NCBI GenBank assembly: GCA_041591915.1
Contig: JBFHRB010000181.1
Coordinates: forward strand, 1 to 6,823
Direction of reading: 5' to 3'
DNA from: JBFHRB01 sp041591915
GTDB lineage: Bacteria > Actinomycetota > Nitriliruptoria > Nitriliruptorales > Nitriliruptoraceae
Length of the DNA stretch: 6,823 nucleotides
Positions within the stretch are counted from its first letter, which is position 1, and the number at the start of each line of letters is the position of its first letter. Made by a program: the position numbers and the translations under genes. Of this stretch, positions 1-3,891 are shown one piece after another. The notes below the pieces were generated by a model. The model did no database searches, was not told the DNA's origin, and was given only the letters and a program-made list of their open reading frames with translations.

Positions 1-1
1 C

Positions 2-136
2 GTCGCCGTCCTGGCTCGCGCGCGGGGTGCGTGGCCCGTCCTCGCCTGGGTGACCGTGCTGGCCTCCGCCGTGGGCTCCCTCACGACCATCGCCGTCGCC
101 GCACGTCGCTCGGACGCGACGCGCGCGACCGAGTGA
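2..136 (+). CDS. C-terminal end of an unidentified membrane protein (5' end outside window)
   Basis: An open frame enters from the left edge and ends at the TGA at 134-136, giving the last 44 residues of a protein. Residues 11-34 of this fragment form one hydrophobic stretch (tryptophan, valine, leucine, alanine and isoleucine, with few polar residues), which looks like a final transmembrane helix. It is followed by a short arginine-rich tail ending RATE, consistent with a cytoplasmic C-terminus. Codon use is strongly G/C-ending, like the other real genes here. The gene lies 80 bp upstream of the LtrA-family gene on the same strand, so the two could be cotranscribed. The fragment is too short to identify the family, and no function is assigned. 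Confidence 0.6.
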   Translation, partial: VAVLARARGAWPVLAWVTVLASAVGSLTTIAVAARRSDATRATE

Positions 137-216
137 GGACGGCCCGACCTGACGGCAGGGGTAGGCCGGTCGCAAGACGACCCCCGCGTACGGTGTGGGC
201 ACCGAGGGAGGTGTCG

Positions 217-1362
217 ATGAGCGGCTTGCGGGTGGATCGGGAGCAGGGTGCGACCTTCGTCGAGCTGTTCTTCGACCTCGTGTTCGTCTACGCCATCACC
301 CAGCTCACGGCCTTCGTGCTGCACGACCTGACGTGGGCGGGTGTCGGACGTGCCCTGCTGTTGTTCTGGCTGGTGTGGTGGGCGTGGACGCAGTTCACGT
401 GGACGCTCAACACGGCTGACACCGAGCACGTGCTGGTCCGCCTGCCGACCCTCGCAGCGACGGCGGTCGCCTTCTTCCTGGCCCAGGCGATCCCCGACGC
501 CTTCGACGGCGCGGGCGCCTGGTTCGCGATCAGCTACGTCCTGGTGAGGCTCATCGGGCTCGGGCTGCAGGAATGGGTGCTTCGTGCCGACCGCGCCAGC
601 GAGGTGCCGCTGCTCAACGTCTGGACGCTGTCGTCGATGGTGGGCCTCGGGCTCGTCATCGCTGGTGGCTTCGCCGACGGGGGTCTGCGCCTCGCCCTGT
701 GGGCGGCGGCGCCGGTGGCGGACATGGCCAGCGCGGCGCTCGCCGGCCGGGGAACGTGGGACATCGCCGTCGGGCACTTCGCGGAGCGCCACGGACTGAT
801 CGTCATCATCGCCCTCGGCGAGTCACTGATCGCCGCCGGCGTGGCCACCTCGGAGCTCACCCGTGACGTGGCCTTCGCGGCGGCGACTTCGGGTGCGGTC
901 GTCGCGGCCTGTGCGTTGTGGTGGACCTACTTCGCTGTGCTCCAGGTGGAGCTCGAGGAGCGCCTGGCAGCGCAGGAGCCGCGTCGCCTGGCCGCCTTCG
1001 CCCGGGACGTGTTCTCGCTGTGGCACGCCGTGGTCGTCGCGGGCGTCATCGGCATCGCCGTCGGGTTCGAGAAGGCGATCTCGCATCCGGACGAGCCGCT
1101 GTCCGCCGCCGCGTCGCTGGCCCTGACCAGCGGGGTCGTGCTGTTCGTCGGGGGTCTGGCCGGCGCCGCACAGCGAGCGCGCGTCCGAGGCGTCGTGGGC
1201 CCGAGGCTCGTCCTGGTCGTGCTGGCGCTGGCGGCGACCCCCGTCATCCCTCGCCTGTCACCCGCGGTCGTGCTGTGGTCCGTCGCCGTGGGGGTCGCAC
1301 TGCTCGCCGTCGTCGAGACCCGCCGGGTCGAGGGCTCGCGTGAGCAGGTCGCGCCCGCCTAG
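217..1362 (+). CDS. LtrA-family (low temperature requirement protein A) integral membrane protein
   Basis: A 381-residue polytopic membrane protein. The family was named after a Listeria locus needed for growth at low temperature; its biochemical activity is not established, so no substrate is given. Two family hallmarks are visible. One is the N-terminal ELFFDLVFVYAITQL block (residues 16-30). The other is HFAERHGLIVIIALGES (187-203), with its acidic and histidine residues inside a hydrophobic segment. Multiple hydrophobic segments cover nearly the whole length, including about 44-64, 77-93, 101-118, 138-153, 192-208 and the C-terminal third. I chose the ATG at 217 because it has a GGGAGG ribosome-binding site just upstream (206-211) and starts immediately before the conserved block. 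The same frame stays open upstream to about 31, but that extension is arginine-rich and overlaps the preceding gene. A GC-rich hairpin follows the stop codon. Family assignment is secure; physiological role is unknown. Confidence 0.9.
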   Translation: MSGLRVDREQGATFVELFFDLVFVYAITQLTAFVLHDLTWAGVGRALLLFWLVWWAWTQFTWTLNTADTEHVLVRLPTLAATAVAFFLAQAIPDAFDGAGAWFAISYVLVRLIGLGLQEWVLRADRASEVPLLNVWTLSSMVGLGLVIAGGFADGGLRLALWAAAPVADMASAALAGRGTWDIAVGHFAERHGLIVIIALGESLIAAGVATSELTRDVAFAAATSGAVVAACALWWTYFAVLQVELEERLAAQEPRRLAAFARDVFSLWHAVVVAGVIGIAVGFEKAISHPDEPLSAAASLALTSGVVLFVGGLAGAAQRARVRGVVGPRLVLVVLALAATPVIPRLSPAVVLWSVAVGVALLAVVETRRVEGSREQVAPA

Positions 1363-1389
1363 CCACGAGGTTGGACCTCTCGCGACGAA

Positions 1390-1409
1390 GCCCCCGCCGG
1401 GGCGGGGGC
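1390..1409 (+). terminator. GC-rich hairpin after the LtrA-family gene
   Basis: GCCCCCGCC (1390-1398) pairs perfectly with GGCGGGGGC (1401-1409), only 28 bp after the stop codon. The drawn loop is two bases, so the innermost pair or two would open in RNA. No T-tract follows, which is common for actinobacterial terminators. On the opposite strand it lies about 40 bp beyond the 3' end of the tRNA gene, so it could also stop tRNA transcription. Its position between two converging units supports a terminator role; this was not tested. Confidence 0.6.
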
Positions 1410-1446
1410 CTACGGGTCGTCCACGGGCCGCGGGAACGCGAGGGAC

Positions 1447-1520
1447 TGGAGCGGGTGAAGGGAATCGAACCCTCATTCCGAGCTTGGGAAGCTCGTGTTC
1501 TACCATTGAACTACACCCGC
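1447..1520 (-). tRNA. tRNA-Gly, anticodon CCC
   Basis: Read on the minus strand from 1520 to 1447, this 74-nt sequence folds into a complete cloverleaf. The acceptor stem is GCGGGTG with CACCCGC. The D stem is GTTC/GAAC with a seven-base loop. The anticodon stem is CGAGC/GCTCG with loop TTCCCAA, which puts CCC at positions 34-36. The variable loop is GAAT. The T arm is GAGGG/CCCTT around TTCGATT. The discriminator is T and the 3' CCA is encoded. The anticodon decodes GGG glycine codons. The gene is divergent from dcd on its right and convergent with the LtrA-family gene on its left. I see no direct repeat of its 3' end nearby, so there is no sign of an integrated element. Confidence 0.97.
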
Positions 1521-1532
1521 GAACGGGGGCGG

Positions 1533-1538
1533 ATGGTA
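1533..1538 (-). promoter_or_regulatory. Possible -10 element of the tRNA-Gly gene
   Basis: On the minus strand this hexamer reads TACCAT, matching the TAnnnT pattern of a -10 box, and it ends 12 bases before the tRNA 5' end. That would leave a leader of only a few bases. I could not find a good -35 hexamer at 16-18 bases, so the assignment rests on position and one weak motif. Confidence 0.25.
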
Positions 1539-1620
1539 GCCAGTCCGCTCTCCGCCTCGCGACTCGATCCGCCCTTCCCCTGCGGTGCCGGTCGCCGGTG
1601 TCGACCTGCGCCCACCGCCA

Positions 1621-1627
1621 GCAGGAG
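1621..1627 (+). promoter_or_regulatory. Ribosome-binding site that decides the dcd start
   Basis: GCAGGAG here abuts an ATG at 1628 with no spacer, too close for normal initiation. It sits six bases before an in-frame GTG at 1634, a normal spacing. This favours GTG as the initiation codon of dcd. Confidence 0.65.
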
Positions 1628-1633
1628 ATGCGC

Positions 1634-2200
1634 GTGATCCTCTCGGACGGCTCCATCCGCAAGGCGCTCGGCGACGGCCGGATCATCATCGATCCGCTCG
1701 CCGAGGGTGCGGTCCAGCCGGCGTCGATCGACGTCCGGGTGGACCGCTCGTTCCGCGTCTTCGCGAACCACCGGTACCCCTACATCGACGTGCGCGAGGA
1801 GCAGCCCGAGCTGACCGAGCTCGTCGAGGTCGGGGAGGACGAGCCGTTCATCCTCCACCCCGGCGAGTTCGTGCTCGGTGCCACCCTCGAGCGCGTGGCG
1901 CTGGCGGACGACCTCGTCGCCACGCTCGACGGGAAGTCGAGCCTCGGCCGCCTCGGCCTGTTGATCCACTCGACGGCCGGGTTCATCGACCCCGGCTGGG
2001 ACGGCCACGTCACGCTCGAGCTGAGCAACGTCGCGACCCTGCCGATCGCGATCTACCCGGGCATGAAGATCGGCCAGCTCGCCGTCTTCCAGCTCGACCG
2101 GTCAGCCGAGCACCCCTACGGCAGCGGCGAGATCGGGTCGAAGTACCAGGGGCAGCGCGGCCCGACCCCCAGCCGCTACTACCTCAACTTCCGCGACTGA
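1634..2200 (+). CDS. dcd: dCTP deaminase, probably bifunctional dCTP deaminase/dUTPase (dUMP-forming)
   Basis: A 188-residue cytoplasmic enzyme of the trimeric dUTPase/Dcd superfamily. The family deaminates dCTP. The mycobacterial and Methanocaldococcus-type members also hydrolyse the product to dUMP, feeding thymidylate synthesis and keeping dUTP low. Visible motifs are QPASIDVR (28-35), HPGEFVLG (75-82), KSSLGRLGL (101-109), STAGFIDPGW (113-122), LELSN (128-132), PGMKIGQL (142-149) and the glycine-rich tail SKYQGQRGPTPSR (169-181). Glu129 matches the deaminase catalytic glutamate, and Asp119 matches the aspartate tied to dUTP hydrolysis in bifunctional enzymes. The sequence follows the Mycobacterium protein almost block by block, including the start (ILSD against LLSD), which with the ribosome-binding-site spacing favours GTG 1634 over ATG 1628 (two residues longer). 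The gene is divergent from tRNA-Gly and convergent with the SDR gene. Family is certain; bifunctionality is inferred from motif similarity. Confidence 0.95.
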   Translation: MILSDGSIRKALGDGRIIIDPLAEGAVQPASIDVRVDRSFRVFANHRYPYIDVREEQPELTELVEVGEDEPFILHPGEFVLGATLERVALADDLVATLDGKSSLGRLGLLIHSTAGFIDPGWDGHVTLELSNVATLPIAIYPGMKIGQLAVFQLDRSAEHPYGSGEIGSKYQGQRGPTPSRYYLNFRD

Positions 2201-2205
2201 GCGGA

Positions 2206-2235
2206 GGACCGGGGCCGGTCCGGGGCCCGACCCCG
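2206..2235. terminator. Overlapping hairpins between convergent dcd and SDR genes
   Basis: The 45-bp spacer holds two adjacent inverted repeats. GGACCGG (2206-2212) pairs with CCGGTCC (2215-2221). CGGGG (2221-2225) pairs with CCCCG (2231-2235) around a five-base loop. They share base 2221. Both lie between two stop codons facing each other, so either could end transcription from either side. There is no T-tract on either strand. The first has a very short loop unless its inner pairs open. Confidence 0.45.
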
Positions 2236-2245
2236 ATCCGAGGGT

Positions 2246-3052
2246 TCAGATGGCGAGCGCTCCGCCGTCGACAGGGATGGTGCTGCCCGTCACGAACCCA
2301 GCCAGGTCGCTGACGCAGAACAGCGCGACACGCGCCACGTCGTCAGGAACCCCGGTGCGTCCCAGCGGCAGCGCCGCGACCATCTGGTCGATGACGCTGT
2401 CGAGTCCCATCGCCTCGAAGGCGGGCATCGCCTCCGCGATGCCAGGCGTCTCGATGAGGGTCGGGGCGAGGGCGACGACGCGGATGCCCATGGGGGCGAA
2501 CTCGGCCGCGAGGCTCCTGGTCAGGCCGCGCACCCCGTGCTTCGAGGCGACGTAGTGGGTGGCGAGTGGCGAGCCGCGGAAGCCGGCGGTCGATGCGAGG
2601 TTGAGGATCACGCCTCCGGTCTCACCCATGTGGCGTGCGGCGATCTGCGAGCCGAAGAAGGTTCCCTTGAGGTTGAGGTCGAGCACCCGGTCCCACAGGT
2701 CCTCGTCCATCTCGAGCGCGGGGGCCATCGGGTAGATGCCCGCGTTGTTGACCCAGATGTCGATGCCGCCGAACTCGCGCGCGACGAGTTCCGCGAAGGC
2801 TTGGACGGAGTGGCGGTCGCTGGCGTCGAGTGCGCTGCCGAGCGCCGCGAAGCCGCGTGCGACGAGTCGGTCTGCGGCGGACTTCGCGGCCACCTCGTCG
2901 ATGTCACCGATGTACACGTTCGCGCCCGCCTCGGCGAGCCGCGTGGCGATGGCCTCGCCGATGCCGCGAGCTCCGCCCGTGACGACGGCGCTTCGGTCGG
3001 TCAGGTCGATCAGTTCGGCGATCGACCTCGTGGAGTAGTCCATGGCTGGCAT
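2246..3052 (-). CDS. SDR-family NAD(P)-dependent oxidoreductase (FabG-like)
   Basis: A 268-residue classical short-chain dehydrogenase/reductase, normal length for the family. The Rossmann glycine motif TGGARGIG lies at 25-32, followed by NNAG at 102-105. The catalytic tetrad is complete: Asn127, Ser154, Tyr167 and Lys171 (the last two in YVASK). The C-terminus ends in the usual VDGG block. Asp50, in GDID at the end of the second beta strand, is where an acidic residue favours NAD(H) over NADP(H), so NAD is the likelier cofactor. The substrate cannot be read from sequence; it could be a hydroxyacyl thioester, an alcohol or a steroid-like compound. I chose the ATG at 3052 because AGGAGG lies eight bases upstream (3066-3061 on this strand). 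The longer open frame to 3244 is an uncharacteristic extension over intergenic DNA. A second ATG at 3043 is possible. The gene is divergent from bldD across a 276-bp region. Confidence 0.9.
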   Translation of the reverse strand: MPAMDYSTRSIAELIDLTDRSAVVTGGARGIGEAIATRLAEAGANVYIGDIDEVAAKSAADRLVARGFAALGSALDASDRHSVQAFAELVAREFGGIDIWVNNAGIYPMAPALEMDEDLWDRVLDLNLKGTFFGSQIAARHMGETGGVILNLASTAGFRGSPLATHYVASKHGVRGLTRSLAAEFAPMGIRVVALAPTLIETPGIAEAMPAFEAMGLDSVIDQMVAALPLGRTGVPDDVARVALFCVSDLAGFVTGSTIPVDGGALAI

Positions 3053-3252
3053 GTCGTGTGCCTCCTCATGCCGTGGAACGTGGACGCCGAATCGGCGCCC
3101 ACGTGACCGAGGCAACCCCGAACGGACCCTGGCCGGGAGTGCCACGTGCGGGCCGCTCCACCGGGCTGCATGGCACTGGCGTCCGCCCGGGGTGTCGTTC
3201 CAGAGGGCGACTGGTGACGCAACGCGTCCGTTCAACGCACGCATGGGTAACT

Positions 3253-3264
3253 CGGACTAGTCCG
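3253..3264. repeat. 12-bp perfect palindrome upstream of bldD (possible operator)
   Basis: CGGACTAGTCCG is a perfect palindrome 65 bases before the bldD start codon. A second dyad with the same half-sites (CGGAC then GTCCG, with one central base instead of two) follows at 3289-3299. The centre-to-centre distance is about 35-36 bp. The pairing suggests a two-site operator, but which protein would bind is unknown. Confidence 0.4.
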
Positions 3265-3271
3265 CGCCGCT

Positions 3272-3319
3272 ACTCCCCGTAGCGCCCCCGGACGGTCCGG
3301 GGCGACAACGCGGGGGAGT
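3272..3319 (+). promoter_or_regulatory. Nested hairpin in the bldD leader covering the ribosome-binding site
   Basis: The outer arms ACTCCCC (3272-3278) and GGGGAGT (3313-3319) are exactly complementary, and the right arm contains the GGGGGAG Shine-Dalgarno sequence of bldD. Inside lies a second hairpin, CGCCCC (3283-3288) with GGGGCG (3299-3304), extended inward by GG/CC after one bulged C. If transcription starts upstream of 3272, the folded RNA could hide the ribosome-binding site. The function is inferred from base pairing only. Confidence 0.4.
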
Positions 3320-3328
3320 GGGAACGCG

Positions 3329-3796
3329 ATGCCAACCGACTACCAGCGCCGTCTCGGAGATCGCCTGCGCGCCATCCGCCAGCAACAGGGCCTCACCCTG
3401 CAGCAGGTGGAGGAGCGCTCGAGCGGGGAGTGGAAGGCCGTCGTCGTGGGCAGCTACGAGCGCGGGGACCGCGCCGTGAGCGTCGCGAAGCTCGCGGAGC
3501 TCGCCCGCTTCTACGGCGTCCCCGTCGGGGAGCTGCTGCCGGTGGACGAGCGGGACGCCGCCGCTGCTGACATCGACGAGAAGGTCACGCTCGACCTCAC
3601 CCGCTTCACGGCCGACTCGCCGGTCGCCTTCACGCCGCTGCATCGGTACGTGCAGACCATCCAGATCCAGCGCGGCGACTTCAACGGGCGGATGATCACC
3701 CTTCGCAAGGACGACCTCCGGGCCATCGCCATCGTGATGGATCGCGATGCGGACGAGATGATCGTGGACCTCGAGCGGCAGGGCCTGCTCGCCTAG
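3329..3796 (+). CDS. bldD: BldD-family c-di-GMP-responsive transcriptional regulator
   Basis: A 155-residue DNA-binding protein closely resembling Streptomyces BldD, the master repressor that blocks development while c-di-GMP is high. Residues 1-70 form an XRE-type helix-turn-helix domain (LRAIRQQQGLTLQQVEERS at 13-31). It includes WKAVVVGSYERGDRAV (35-50), nearly identical to the Streptomyces protein. The C-terminal half (about 85-155) is the effector domain. It contains RGD (115-117), then eight residues, then RKDD (126-129), which is the full RxD-x8-RxxD signature. In BldD this signature binds a c-di-GMP tetramer that bridges two protomers. The linker (71-84) is alanine- and aspartate-rich. 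The ATG at 3329 has a GGGGGAG ribosome-binding site ten bases upstream. The gene is monocistronic, divergent from the SDR gene and followed by a strong hairpin. Streptomyces BldD represses its own gene, so the upstream dyads are natural places to look for autoregulation. Family assignment is very likely; the regulon is unknown. Confidence 0.93.
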   Translation: MPTDYQRRLGDRLRAIRQQQGLTLQQVEERSSGEWKAVVVGSYERGDRAVSVAKLAELARFYGVPVGELLPVDERDAAAADIDEKVTLDLTRFTADSPVAFTPLHRYVQTIQIQRGDFNGRMITLRKDDLRAIAIVMDRDADEMIVDLERQGLLA

Positions 3797-3839
3797 ACCC
3801 CCCGGCGCGGCGGCCTGCGGGAAGGCTGCCGACGGAAAC

Positions 3840-3872
3840 GACGAGGCCCCGCCACACCGGCGGGGCCTCGTC
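3840..3872. terminator. Strong bidirectional terminator between bldD and the Fe-S oxidoreductase gene
   Basis: GACGAGGCCCCGCC (3840-3853) and GGCGGGGCCTCGTC (3859-3872) form a perfect 14-bp stem with a five-base loop. It sits 43 bp after the bldD stop and 19 bp after the stop of the convergent gene. The plus-strand flank is CTGTTGG and the minus-strand flank is GTTTCC, each with only a short T-run. Location and stem strength make it the clearest terminator in the window, serving both genes. Confidence 0.85.
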
Positions 3873-3891
3873 CTGTTGGAGTGGTCGGCGG

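Larger units (their letters stand above)
3053..3328. promoter_or_regulatory. Divergent SDR/bldD intergenic region with several dyads
   Basis: This non-coding region must hold the promoters of both the SDR gene (leftward) and bldD (rightward). I could not find a convincing -35/-10 pair for either. It is rich in inverted repeats. CGCCGA-A-TCGGCG lies at 3085-3097, 33 bases upstream of the SDR start. AGTGCCA (3138-3144) pairs with TGGCACT (3171-3177). CGGAC-TA-GTCCG lies at 3253-3264, and CCCCGGAC-G-GTCCGGGG at 3286-3302. Two CACGTG hexamers lie 43 bp apart (3100-3105 and 3143-3148). No protein-coding frame in it looks genuine. Some dyads are expected by chance in such GC-rich DNA. Confidence 0.5.

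Noticed and set aside
31..216. N-terminal extension of the LtrA-family frame
   Set aside because: It overlaps the preceding gene, is arginine-rich and lies upstream of a good ribosome-binding site and the ATG at 217, just before the conserved family block.
1447..1520. tRNA-Gly as an attachment site for an integrated element
   Set aside because: I saw no integrase gene and no direct repeat of the tRNA 3' end in the window, and both flanks are ordinary chromosomal genes.
1340..1633. N-terminal extension of the dcd frame across the tRNA gene
   Set aside because: It runs antisense through tRNA-Gly and has no similarity to the Dcd family. The enzyme has its normal length when started at 1634.
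3053..3328. A Streptomyces-type BldD box (AGTGA/TCACT dyad) for bldD autoregulation
   Set aside because: Only isolated GTGAC half-sites are present (near 3103 and 3214), with no matching inverted half-site at the right distance.
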